Shown one piece after another: positions 15,201 to 24,329 of a DNA stretch of 64,000 bases. The position numbers were made by a program, and so were the translations under genes. Within the stretch, counting starts at the first letter, position 1. The number at the start of each line of letters is the position of its first letter. The notes under the pieces are model-generated. The model was not told the DNA's origin. It did not search any database and worked only from the letters and a program-made list of their open reading frames with translations. Origin of the DNA: an uncultured Eubacterium sp. (GTDB lineage Bacteria; Bacillota; Clostridia; Oscillospirales; Acutalibacteraceae); contig NZ_CAKSZA010000005.1 in the NCBI RefSeq assembly GCF_934525195.1, forward strand, positions 1-64,000, in the 5' to 3' direction.

Positions 15201-18200
15201 TGTTGTCTGATTCTTTTTCGCTTGTGCCGACAACAAGGTCGCCGCCTGCAAAGAACACAGCGTCCGCAACAGGTGCGGAATAACCACCATTACGGTTTGG
15301 ATAGAATGTAAAGCCGTTTACAATTGAGTAAGCACCTTTCCAGTCACCTGCAAGAGCCGATTCGGTTGCATAATATCTAATCCAAAGGCTTCTGATTCCG
15401 TAATTCTCAAACGCATCTTTTTCGCCAAGTCTATTTACTTCCTCAGTAAAGCCTACTTCGCCTGTATATCCGACTTTACCCTTTGCATAGAATATACCGC
15501 CGTTGAGAATAACCTGACCGTAAGTTGCATCGCCTTCTGCGGAGAACACAGGCATTTCTTCTTTTTTGCCCGTTGTGTCTCTGTTAAAGGTTACATATCC
15601 TGCAAACATAGCCACATTTCCGCCGAAGTTTGCTCTTGAACCTTGCTCTGCAACGATGGATGCTTTTGCACCCCATTCGTCCTTCATTGTACTGTATACG
15701 GCATACGGGTCTTCACCGATGGTTCTCATCCACATGTAAGAACAAGGATTATAGCCCTTGATGTACACATCTTGCATGATGTTAATCTTGCCGTAGTTTT
15801 GAACATAGCCGACAAAAATAATTGTATTTTTGGAAACAATGCCTTTATCTCTGTCGGTATAACCGCCGATATAAATGCTTGCATTGCGGTTCTTTGAGCT
15901 ACCGTTAAGGATAGACTTGCCCTCTTTATAGTTCGAATTACCCTTATCGGTTGGCCAAGTTCTTGCGTTTGCTTCTTCTGTTCCGTCTGCTTTTTTGTAA
16001 TTTACAAATTCGCCGAATACATAGAACTTGCCATAATTATAAATTGCAGAGTCGGAATAGAACGCACCGCCACAAGAAAGCGAGCAGTTTTCGCCGACAT
16101 AAACAGCGTTGCCGAGATTGTTGTTTTTGCCGTTTGAGAAAACATCGCCTGTTACATAAAGGTTTGAATTGCCCTCAACAATGATAGCTTCACCACGGTG
16201 TGGAACAAGGTCGTTTCCGCCGATTCCGCCCTTGCTTTTTGAATTGTTTGCAAGGTTGCCGTTTACTATTATATCATTGTCAAAGAACAAGGTTTGTTCG
16301 CCGAAAACATCAAGTTCTTTGTTGAACTCAAGTTCTCCGCTCTTTGTCCTGCCGATGAATACATCAGCCTTTGGACCCGTGAAAGCAATGCGGTTCTCGA
16401 TATTAGAAAGTGCAGATGTTGTTGAGCCGTCATCATAATATATTTTGCCCGTGATATACAATGTGCCCTTGACATTGAGTTTGCCGTTGTTAGCAAACTT
16501 TATGTTATTGGCACAGAGCATCTGACCTTCTTTGATTGTGATTTCGCCCACAACCTGGACATTACCGCTTGTAACAATTCTTACACCGTCAGCCCTGAAG
16601 TTATTTTCCGAAACGGAAACATAAGCCTCCGGGTCAGGAGCGTAGAAAGAATCATCGGATTTATACAATTTGATTGATGGAATTCTCGCATTTTGAGGAG
16701 TGAACAGTACACTCGCATTTTCAAGTCTAACTTTATACGTTACAACATCGTTGCCGTCTTTTATTTTCAAAAGATAAACATATGATTTGTTTGCGGTAAT
16801 CGAGTAGAACTTAACGCTATTTCCAAAGCAGTAAATTCCTGCAAAATTTTCAAGTTGCAACTCAGTTGTCAAAGGACAGTTAACATTTCCCTCAATATAT
16901 ACAACGCCACCGTCTTTGATGTAGAATGTTGTCATGTAAGCACAAGTGTATTCGCCATAAACATACATACTACCCTTTACTGTTTGCGTATTCTTACCAC
17001 TAAGAAGTTTAGGTGGAGTAACATTAAGGTTTCCGCCAAAATAAAGTTGTGCGCCTGTTTGATAGCAATTAATCAAACCGCTGTTGTGACTGTTTTTAGC
17101 GGTTAGTCCTTGATCGCCATATACGCTATATACAGCCTTTTCGGCATCTGCATCAGGATTTTCGGCAATCATCATACCGTCACTATCATTTGAGCACGGA
17201 ATATCGCCATGAACATAGAGCTCTGCCGAGCCTTCCATATAAACATTGTTCTTGACGCCGTTTACAGAATACGAAACAGAGTTGGATACTTCGGCATTAC
17301 CGTAAACATAAAGTTCTCCGTCAGTTGCGTGAATAGCACCCTTAGCCGATATGTTTCCGTTAACATACATATTGCCCTCATTAAAGAGAGAAATGTTGTT
17401 GTCACATCCTATAAAATGAAGTCCTCCCGGACCCGCAAAGGCAAACTTCGCATCTTTCTTATTCCAAATATAATCAATTAAGAAGTCCTTTGAGCCGGAA
17501 TCAATAAAGAGTGTGCCCTCATTCTCGATTTTCTGTGCAGAAATCTTTGTTAATTTAAGCTTTGTTCTGTTTACAAGAGTATCTCTGATTGTAAAAGAGC
17601 CGTTATATTTGAGAGAGCATTTTGCATTAATCTCAAATTTCTTGGTTAAGATATTGCCCTTGTCAACATAAATTCTGCTGCCCTTGTAGGAACTGAAAGT
17701 ATCGACAACACGAACATTAATGTCGTGTGCAAAGAAATCGGCATAGTTATTAATATGATATGCATAAATCTCTGTCGAAGTGCTTGCACTTACAAAGAAC
17801 AAAGCATCGTGATTGTCAATTGTTCCGTTTGTGATTGTGCCGCTGACACTTACGTTTGAATGGCAATAAACCTTTCCGAAGTTATTGAAAGTACAGCCTG
17901 CTGTTTCGCCCTGCAATGTTTCGAAGCACTCAAGCTTGCCATAGTTCAAAATATTGCCGAAATCTTTTATGTTAACATTCGATACAAAATCACCGTAGTT
18001 ATAAAGGGTGTTTATATCGTTAACAAAACTACCGCCGTAAGTTTCAATAACACCGTAGTTTATGATATTACTACCCGACTTAGAGCCGTCAACATCAATC
18101 GTCTTGAATGCGCAGATACTTACTACACCGTTTTCGTTGTTTTTAAGATTGTTGAAATAGCATTGATTGTTTGAGCAAACAAATTTGTTGTTTTCAAACA

Positions 18201-21200
18201 AGCTTTTTGCAACAATAGAGCCTGCAATGCTCATTTCGCCGTTGTTGGTAACATATGATTCAAATGTTGCGCCGTACGAAGTGCATTGGAGTTTTGCATT
18301 TGCCGAGTTCACAACGTTACCGTTGAATGTTGCATCGCTGTCAATCTTCAACTCATTATTGTTTGTAACAGTATTGAGCAGAGTAATTCCGCTAATATGC
18401 AAAACACCGTTATTTTCCAAATCTCCTTTTTCTATAGTACAAGTGTTGTCAACTCTGATTTCGCCATCTGTACTGTTGAGGAGTTTTCCGTTCACAGCAA
18501 AATTGTTTACCTGAATCTTACCCATATTTGTGAGATTTGTTGCGGTAAATTTGGCAGGACAAATAATCTTGCTGTCTTTCTTGTTTTCTACGGTTGCAAA
18601 GTTGACATCACCGCTGACATAGATTTCTCCGCCTGTTGAACGGGAGGCGCTGTATTCATTGATGATTTTGTTGCCCTCTGCACTGCCGATAACCTGAATT
18701 GTCTTGTGGTTATTGATTGTTCCCGTGCAAATGAGCTTTCCGTTAAAGCCCGGATTTGTTGAAACTTTTGCCACACCAATCAAAGTATCGTTGAAATTGT
18801 CGAATGTGCCTGAAACTTCAAGAGTATTTGTAACAAGAAATTCACCGTAGTTTTTGATGTCCTTAGCAGTACAGTTGCTGACAACCAAAAGTTTTTTGCC
18901 CTCTTTGATTTCAATCTCGTCGGCTGATTCGATTTTGTTGATAGAAGCGTTTGCATCTATAACAAGTTTTGTTGCTTTGATGCTGTCAATATAAACCGAA
19001 GTTCCGTCCTTGATTGTGAGGGTGTTAACTGTGATACTGCTGTCCTTTGGAATGCAGAAGCCGCCGCCCTGTTCGATTGTAAGGTCGTTGATATTAAGAC
19101 CCGGTGCAGAAAGGAAGCTTCCGTTATAAAGTGTATAGTTGCCGTTGCTCTTTTGGAAGCCTGAAATTGTACCTGTTGCGCCAAGAGCAAAAACTTTATT
19201 TTCAGGACTTGTTTTGAACACAAGACCTCCACAGTTAGAGATTGATTGTCCTGAAATATTGTTGCCAAGGATAAGTTTTACACCCGGATTGAAAGTGAGT
19301 GTCAACTTGCTATCCTGAACATAGATTTCCTCTGATGCAAAAATGTGAGCATTTTCTGCAAATTCGGTATTTCTGACATCCAACTTTTTGCAGATGACAT
19401 TACCGAATATTGAAGTGTTCTCTTCTTTTTTGATTTCTTTGCTTTTAATCATATCGGTAACAATGAGAGAACCTTTTTCGCAATTATACATTGCAGATCT
19501 TATTCTGTGTTCTCCCTTACCGTGAGTTACAAGCACTGAGCCTGTCTTCATATTAAGGGTATATTTACCGGCAATATCTACAACAGACTTTTCTTTATCT
19601 GCATCATTCAACCAAGTATCATTTTCCGGTCTGTTTGCAACAACAATAGCATTTTCTCCTATAGTAATATTGCCGCTACTTACTGAAAGGTCTCTGCCAA
19701 GAAAAGTTTGAGATGCTTCTCCGAAAATCATATTTCCGCTGCCGCCGTCATAGAAAATAGCTCTTTGGCAGAAAATCTTGCCGTTCATAACAATGTCTGA
19801 GCCGGAAACCTTTTTAATGTCGCCGATTGCGTAGATTTCACTACCTTTTTCGGCAACCATAGTGTTCACAGAAACAGAATAATTATCTTTTGTGTTTGCT
19901 TGTTTTGAAACAACAACAGAATTTTCACCGACAGTAAATTCTCCGCCGACTCTGATTTCATATCCACAGATGAGCTTTGAGTTTTTACCGATAGTGAAAT
20001 TGTGATTTTTACCGTCAACATATACATGGCCGTCAACGATTACGGTTGTGTTGTCGCCGATAGTCAAACTACCGTTGTCCACTTCGAGGTTTCCGCCTAT
20101 GTGCATATAGGTAGGCTTATCGCTGTCTGAATTATCACCGATTACAGAATCGGCTTCACCACCGGAAATTTTAGCATTATTTTTTACATCAACCGAATGT
20201 CCGGATTTTACTCTGATACCAAAATAAGCCCACGATGTAGATGTATATTTCCAAATTGTTTTGATTTCAGAATACTGTGTTTTGTCACTAAGCTCATATT
20301 GCCAATCATGATCACTGTATTTCTTTGATATTTCATAAAGTGTTCCGCCGTCAGCCCAAGTTGCTGTGGATTTAGGTTTGTTAAGTTCATTGTATTTATC
20401 TTTTACAATTTTGCCGATTTGTTCAGCATTCATTTCAAAATCCTTGCGGGTTTCTTCCAAAATGCCGTCAACATCTTTTCCGTTAACCGTGGTTTTTCCG
20501 GAAACTTTCTTTTTTATTGCTCCGTCCTTGCCCGGAAGCAAATCTTCATATGTATATGTTTTATCAACATTAACAAGTTGGTTGTTTTCAAAGTCAGGCT
20601 TTATGTAATTCTTTGAAATGTTCGATGTGCTTTCGGTTTCGACACTTACGCTGGTTTTGATGTCATATCCAAGGTCTGCAAGGGTTGCGTCAACCAAAGT
20701 TCTGTAACTTGACGGAACTCTGTCAACCCTCAAATCCTCAGGGATAGTGAGCTCTGCCTCGTCGATAGCTTCGGTTTCAGCCTCGATTTCCTTAATTCGC
20801 TTGTCAAAATAATTTTTCTTTGTGCCCGATGCCATAAGGAACACATCTTCCTTTTTAGGGGCAGAATCTTCAAACTTGCTCTCGCTTGAAAGAGTAAGTT
20901 TGTTTTCGATATAATGCTTTTTCTTGGCTACCGCATCACTGCCATAGTGCTTATCGTAGTCCCAAATAGTGGAATTGTTATAATCGTCATCAACAAGGAC
21001 ATCTTCTTTTTCAAAGTTCTTTACCGCATCCTTGCCGTATTTGCTTGAATTTTTCTTTGCATACGAATCAATAACATTTTTGGCAGAATTAAGCTTTCCG
21101 TTTTTGTCAAAAACTTTTGTGCCGTTATATGTGGTGTGATGGCTGTTGTTACTACCGTACTTTTCAAGCGTGTATGTTTTATAATCCATACTGTTTCCTG

Positions 21201-23271
21201 ACGGATCGGTAGAAGTCAGTTTAAACTTCAAAAGCGGTGAAGTTGCTTGATTTGTAAGCACATCCGATGATGCAAAAGAATTGTCAATATAAGTGTCGGC
21301 TTTGCCGGCCTCAACCTTTGTAGGGTCGTTTGTTGCGTCTGCCGCACTGTCTGAAAATGTGCCGTCTTTGTTTTCAACGGTTCCAAGAGTGTTCTTGAGA
21401 TTTATGGTTTTCTCAAGTTGAGTTTGTGCTTTCTTTACGGCTTCTTTTACAGACACCGAATCCGAAACCTCGGCACCGTCTCCATTCTCAGATTCGTCAT
21501 ACTTAGAAACAGTTGCGTTTCTTACAGAACGGTTTACAACTCTTACAAAATAAGGGCGCATATTCGGAATAGCCATAGGGTCTGCATTTTGCTTGAATGT
21601 TTTTGCAATTGCAAAACGATAGCCTGCCTCCGCCTGCTCGGTAACTTTGCCGAGTTTGTTCATCTGAACAACATTTCTGTTAGTATTTTCGGCATCAATA
21701 ATTTTCAACTCGGCAGTTTGGTCACTATCCGACTTAGTGAATGTGATTGTGCTGTTTTCCTTGTCAATATTTGTGCCGTCATACAAAAGCAAGCTGTCAT
21801 TGGTTGCTGTTGGGTCATAACCTACCGAAAGGAAGCCTTGGTAAAGCTCGCTTATATTTGTTCTGTTTTCTTGAATGTCCTCCATTATTTTATTTGCCAT
21901 AGCATTTGTTGTGGCATAAATAATGGACTTTTGTCCTACAAGCTGATATTTATTTTTGGAAACATATTTAAGGTTATCCGCCTGTGCAAGAACAGCATTT
22001 TTTTGCACCTCAGGAAGATTTATGCACTCCTTTAAATAGACCTCGCCTGTTTCAAGGAACGCCCTTCTCAAAGTTTCCTGACTTGTGATTTTGTCAAAAT
22101 CCATTTGGTCAATGATATAAAGAACAGCCTGTGTTTGTTCGATATACTGATAGTTTCTGACATAAACACGGGTGTTAAGGTCTTTTTCGGAGCCAATAAC
22201 TGTTCCGAGAAGAGAACCGTTTGCTATTTTGCCTGCCGAGAAATCAATCTTATTAACAGCGGAAAAATGAACTCGATTGTAGTCGTCTTCGGTCTGAGTA
22301 TCACCTGTACACTTTCTAAAATCTTTTTTACAAACATCACAATAGGTATTTACCGCACCCTCGGCGCACAACGATTGACAAATACACTTTGAGTCTTTGC
22401 CATTGTAATCCGCATCTTTGCCTCGGCTTGCCTGAATTGTATTTACACCGATGCTGATATCGGCATTTGAGTGAACATCGGAATTGATAATAGCGTGAGA
22501 AAGGCTTGCGTTTACAAGTTCGTTGTAGTTCGGCGTACCGCCAACCCAGCCAACTATTTTTTGGATAAATTCCTCATTAACCTTATTAATAAAGTTAACA
22601 AAAATATTTGTTATTGCCTGAGTATTGTTAGTTCTTCCGTTGATTCTGAGCGCCATTTCTCTGTAATCATCACTTGTTTTGGAAGAATTTGCGATAATTG
22701 AATACTTAAAAGCTTCCGGCATAGCATACGGTTGCATTTCGGTCTTGGCATAACCCACTCCCGTAGGGGCAATGTTAAGCCCTGAAAGAGAACTTAAAAA
22801 GCCTTTAAGCTTTACTTTGATGGAAATTTTTATGCAGGCATAATCCATATAAGAACCCTCAAGTTCCCTATCGTCATCCTGATTTTCTTCCCAAATACCG
22901 CCTTTTCTTTCAACGGTAACAGTTGCACCCGGGTCGCTGTTGCTTCCGTATTTAATTACGGTTTTTGTTGCAGTAGATTCGCCCTCGTCCACAACACCGT
23001 CGCCGTACTCGGTAATGTCAAAGCGATTCTTGCTCATATAAACTTCAACATTTTTCTGTATTTCGGAATCATCGCCGATATTTTCAATCTCGTGCATAAC
23101 AGAATATGTTGTAGCATCTACCGCATTTTGCAATTTTGCCCATTGATAATAAGTCATACCCACATCAATAATCAATGCGAGAACAGACAAAAGTGCAAGA
23201 CTGGCGAATATAGAAATAAGCGCTATATCGCCGTTTTCTTTTCGTCTAAACAATTTTTTCAAAGCAATCAC
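12232..23271 (-). CDS. Giant TadG-like pilus-associated protein with beta-helix-type repeats
   Basis: 3679 residues in one open frame. The N-terminus is a TadE/TadG-like (PF13400) segment: charged KKLFRRKENGD, a membrane helix (about 15-37), then MTYYQWAKLQNAVDATTYSVMHEI. Residues 40-1020 are mixed and include one six-cysteine module (about 293-322). From about 1025 to 3570 the protein is built of short rungs such as GGNLEVDNGSLTIGDN, V-Y-V-G-G and N-Y-G-K repeats, resembling bactofilin or right-handed beta-helix stacks. Three more cysteine modules lie at about 3157-3260 and a C-x2-C, zinc-ribbon-like pair near 3460. No LPXTG. It follows the DivIVA-like gene. The frame opens at GTG 23271, but TTG at 23262 has the better-spaced AGGAG. 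Presumably anchored to the membrane or pilus and displayed outside; function unknown. Confidence 0.8.
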   Translation of the reverse strand: MIALKKLFRRKENGDIALISIFASLALLSVLALIIDVGMTYYQWAKLQNAVDATTYSVMHEIENIGDDSEIQKNVEVYMSKNRFDITEYGDGVVDEGESTATKTVIKYGSNSDPGATVTVERKGGIWEENQDDDRELEGSYMDYACIKISIKVKLKGFLSSLSGLNIAPTGVGYAKTEMQPYAMPEAFKYSIIANSSKTSDDYREMALRINGRTNNTQAITNIFVNFINKVNEEFIQKIVGWVGGTPNYNELVNASLSHAIINSDVHSNADISIGVNTIQASRGKDADYNGKDSKCICQSLCAEGAVNTYCDVCKKDFRKCTGDTQTEDDYNRVHFSAVNKIDFSAGKIANGSLLGTVIGSEKDLNTRVYVRNYQYIEQTQAVLYIIDQMDFDKITSQETLRRAFLETGEVYLKECINLPEVQKNAVLAQADNLKYVSKNKYQLVGQKSIIYATTNAMANKIMEDIQENRTNISELYQGFLSVGYDPTATNDSLLLYDGTNIDKENSTITFTKSDSDQTAELKIIDAENTNRNVVQMNKLGKVTEQAEAGYRFAIAKTFKQNADPMAIPNMRPYFVRVVNRSVRNATVSKYDESENGDGAEVSDSVSVKEAVKKAQTQLEKTINLKNTLGTVENKDGTFSDSAADATNDPTKVEAGKADTYIDNSFASSDVLTNQATSPLLKFKLTSTDPSGNSMDYKTYTLEKYGSNNSHHTTYNGTKVFDKNGKLNSAKNVIDSYAKKNSSKYGKDAVKNFEKEDVLVDDDYNNSTIWDYDKHYGSDAVAKKKHYIENKLTLSSESKFEDSAPKKEDVFLMASGTKKNYFDKRIKEIEAETEAIDEAELTIPEDLRVDRVPSSYRTLVDATLADLGYDIKTSVSVETESTSNISKNYIKPDFENNQLVNVDKTYTYEDLLPGKDGAIKKKVSGKTTVNGKDVDGILEETRKDFEMNAEQIGKIVKDKYNELNKPKSTATWADGGTLYEISKKYSDHDWQYELSDKTQYSEIKTIWKYTSTSWAYFGIRVKSGHSVDVKNNAKISGGEADSVIGDNSDSDKPTYMHIGGNLEVDNGSLTIGDNTTVIVDGHVYVDGKNHNFTIGKNSKLICGYEIRVGGEFTVGENSVVVSKQANTKDNYSVSVNTMVAEKGSEIYAIGDIKKVSGSDIVMNGKIFCQRAIFYDGGSGNMIFGEASQTFLGRDLSVSSGNITIGENAIVVANRPENDTWLNDADKEKSVVDIAGKYTLNMKTGSVLVTHGKGEHRIRSAMYNCEKGSLIVTDMIKSKEIKKEENTSIFGNVICKKLDVRNTEFAENAHIFASEEIYVQDSKLTLTFNPGVKLILGNNISGQSISNCGGLVFKTSPENKVFALGATGTISGFQKSNGNYTLYNGSFLSAPGLNINDLTIEQGGGFCIPKDSSITVNTLTIKDGTSVYIDSIKATKLVIDANASINKIESADEIEIKEGKKLLVVSNCTAKDIKNYGEFLVTNTLEVSGTFDNFNDTLIGVAKVSTNPGFNGKLICTGTINNHKTIQVIGSAEGNKIINEYSASRSTGGEIYVSGDVNFATVENKKDSKIICPAKFTATNLTNMGKIQVNNFAVNGKLLNSTDGEIRVDNTCTIEKGDLENNGVLHISGITLLNTVTNNNELKIDSDATFNGNVVNSANAKLQCTSYGATFESYVTNNGEMSIAGSIVAKSLFENNKFVCSNNQCYFNNLKNNENGVVSICAFKTIDVDGSKSGSNIINYGVIETYGGSFVNDINTLYNYGDFVSNVNIKDFGNILNYGKLECFETLQGETAGCTFNNFGKVYCHSNVSVSGTITNGTIDNHDALFFVSASTSTEIYAYHINNYADFFAHDINVRVVDTFSSYKGSRIYVDKGNILTKKFEINAKCSLKYNGSFTIRDTLVNRTKLKLTKISAQKIENEGTLFIDSGSKDFLIDYIWNKKDAKFAFAGPGGLHFIGCDNNISLFNEGNMYVNGNISAKGAIHATDGELYVYGNAEVSNSVSYSVNGVKNNVYMEGSAELYVHGDIPCSNDSDGMMIAENPDADAEKAVYSVYGDQGLTAKNSHNSGLINCYQTGAQLYFGGNLNVTPPKLLSGKNTQTVKGSMYVYGEYTCAYMTTFYIKDGGVVYIEGNVNCPLTTELQLENFAGIYCFGNSVKFYSITANKSYVYLLKIKDGNDVVTYKVRLENASVLFTPQNARIPSIKLYKSDDSFYAPDPEAYVSVSENNFRADGVRIVTSGNVQVVGEITIKEGQMLCANNIKFANNGKLNVKGTLYITGKIYYDDGSTTSALSNIENRIAFTGPKADVFIGRTKSGELEFNKELDVFGEQTLFFDNDIIVNGNLANNSKSKGGIGGNDLVPHRGEAIIVEGNSNLYVTGDVFSNGKNNNLGNAVYVGENCSLSCGGAFYSDSAIYNYGKFYVFGEFVNYKKADGTEEANARTWPTDKGNSNYKEGKSILNGSSKNRNASIYIGGYTDRDKGIVSKNTIIFVGYVQNYGKINIMQDVYIKGYNPCSYMWMRTIGEDPYAVYSTMKDEWGAKASIVAEQGSRANFGGNVAMFAGYVTFNRDTTGKKEEMPVFSAEGDATYGQVILNGGIFYAKGKVGYTGEVGFTEEVNRLGEKDAFENYGIRSLWIRYYATESALAGDWKGAYSIVNGFTFYPNRNGGYSAPVADAVFFAGGDLVVGTSEKESDNTKIGGTIQNYGKMYVDGCMKSYSYEKYAINYVAISAQVGSSTFASGELFSNSGTLTMRNSMLMCDGNFISKRCARIGISEKANSEDDLNSSSYLYVGGNMAISTNGQGGAGDLAGSWGGVSTWNYFDVFSNANIYVGGSFFTNSIFTPHKNLTFIVDGLDKGGVNTTTNFITWLQNRVTNLSLRIDGYNLDNFKFVVNNRFDVQATLKEGRTKTMFNRFYVHGSALLNDRARISDMTKFYVYGDLVNRTDVLGKITAFEIGRALNVSDDGDTWASKGTFVDEEDEPRFIQKDGKEVQNPKFDYNYANACYLYVQGKLDLDRKVNIYPGTTIRTGKDYTPRGMVKLMHDTSVYSGGKIATHRYIDIGQYSEIFAKDNISAWNYVCVREHGTIFSGGEIKCGTSFEAKTSAIVYACGSIKATLGKINIADKTKVFCAGDMTALRYIELGKYDAKYKDTLRYETPKSGDNVCTCTGHCTNDDYDKDCPICGNASKPADACKAPYECICSELCEDGNFNNDCPVCNGAHGSDWHSCKAENPDSSDDPVCICTSKCSKANPDCPVCNGDFSKCAIEDEDAEELKNDLLDDYTDKADGGEFYIGKALVSYMGYIRQYGFSSTTVGKYVFANRYITLRSNSDMWVLPEAYENETYKHVDANFESDGTIGGEIVKNLKLFAYNLKDKLSFKNGSIYAMGDFTLNKNASVMGTHDLLTFGKVLLCHDSLAYFGHDFKCSTPSLDLVGGIKGDGYSGFVSRGDVYTTLRCKNKAKHPHGYLVYTKNYDPNKTYKCDKCGALLDKKTLRKNVSCPVTIYANNDITISTSTEMRMSYLVACKGNVSISDPFYNSSENDDNNLYQLPNAIAAYRGNITYNAIYGKMSALFYAPHGAVTFDGFYQEIWGSVIGDTVDIKTFYINIHRFENWRNMDLQLLESGKVYLISKEEFDNMENNVSSEYVALGNSKAENQGGAYMFFDEKILNGNTNSTGQGTEIDTTG

Positions 23272-23308
23272 TCCTCTTGCTTATAGGATGTTACTGTTTA
23301 GGCAGAAA

Positions 23309-23956
23309 CTATTGAACATCCTCTGCCTTTGAATGTGCAAGCGACAATTCCGTTTGAAGTCTGAATATCAAATCTTCGCACTTGTCGATTGCTTCCTCGT
23401 ATATTTTTGAAATTTGAATAAAGCGTTCGTCGGTTACATTTGTGTAGTTTTCCTCAGCGCTTGTTCTCAAATTGTTGATTTCCGAACGATTTTTGTCAAC
23501 CTTCTTTGTAAGATGTGCAACATCTCTCTTGAGGTCCTCGTTTTCCTTGGTGAGCTTTCTGTTTTCATCACCCAAAAGTCTGTGTTTGCTAAACAAAGCG
23601 TCGTATTTTTCCTGCAATTCCTTTAGTTGAGAATCGTCAACAACTTTAACCGCCTTAGGAGCTTCGTTGATTTTTTTCATCAATCTTTCTTTTTCTTCAG
23701 TTGCAAATTCATTTTTTGCAGTGAGGCTCTTAACCTGCTCCTTGAGTTCATTAACCTCGTATTCAAGCATAGAATTTGTGTTTCTGAGGTCCTTGACCTG
23801 ATTGTCAAAATTCTCCGAAGCGTTCTTTTGCACATTGATAAGGTTTGAGATATATTCGTCAACCTGTGCGGTGTCATAGCCTCTGAGGGACTTGTCAAAT
23901 TCCACCTTGTTTGTACCTAAAATTTGGCTTCTGTCTACGATTTCTTTGTTACTCAT
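23309..23956 (-). CDS. DivIVA-domain coiled-coil protein
   Basis: 215 residues. The N-terminus contains the DivIVA signature: V-E-F-D-K-S-L-R-G-Y-D-T-A-Q-V-D-E-Y-I (about 18-36), followed by a long heptad-rich coiled coil (about 40-165) and a second helical part. DivIVA proteins sense negative membrane curvature and recruit partners to poles or septa. Its place between DUF192/tadC and the giant TadG-like gene suggests a role in positioning the Tad machine; that is inference. It could instead be an unrelated cell-division factor that happens to be co-transcribed. Confidence 0.78.
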   Translation of the reverse strand: MSNKEIVDRSQILGTNKVEFDKSLRGYDTAQVDEYISNLINVQKNASENFDNQVKDLRNTNSMLEYEVNELKEQVKSLTAKNEFATEEKERLMKKINEAPKAVKVVDDSQLKELQEKYDALFSKHRLLGDENRKLTKENEDLKRDVAHLTKKVDKNRSEINNLRTSAEENYTNVTDERFIQISKIYEEAIDKCEDLIFRLQTELSLAHSKAEDVQ

Positions 23957-23982
23957 TGTTCAATTCTCCACTCCGAAATAAT

Positions 23983-24327
23983 TTATTTGAATATCAGAAC
24001 ATCCCCGACATTTATGCCGAGTTGTTCAGCAGTTCCCGCATTCAGTTCAAGGATTTTTTTTGCGTTTTTAACCTTTTTTCTGACCTTATGCGGAGGAACG
24101 GCAGGGTCGATAAACAGCACCCTATTGTCCTTGTCAAGTGCGACGGTATCTATGGAAAACCGCATACCGAAAGTGTGAATTTCATCACACGGTGTAAGAA
24201 GCAAGCCGTGATTTTCTGCCATATTCTTGCGGTACATCAAGCCCATAAATCTGCGCACAAAATGATTTGCGTTTTCAACTTCTTCTACAAGGAGCTTGTC
24301 GCCCTTGTATGCTTTTAACATTTTCAT
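23983..24327 (-). CDS. DUF192 family protein
   Basis: 114 residues matching the DUF192 pattern: A-N-H-F-V-R-R-F-M-G-L-M-Y-R, then GLLLTPCDEIHTFGMRFSIDTVALDKD and the C-terminal KILELNAGTAEQLGINVGD. The fold is a small beta barrel and the function is unknown. Members usually carry a signal peptide, but this one does not, so it is predicted cytoplasmic. It starts two bases after the tadC stop, within the pilus operon; Tad loci of Firmicutes often have such a gene. Confidence 0.82.
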   Translation of the reverse strand: MKMLKAYKGDKLLVEEVENANHFVRRFMGLMYRKNMAENHGLLLTPCDEIHTFGMRFSIDTVALDKDNRVLFIDPAVPPHKVRKKVKNAKKILELNAGTAEQLGINVGDVLIFK

Positions 24328-24329
24328 AA

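Noticed and set aside
12232..23271. Giant frame as an assembly artefact or fused pseudogenes
   Set aside because: It is one uninterrupted frame of 3679 codons with a proper N-terminal Tad segment and consistent repeat style throughout; no frameshift scar was seen.
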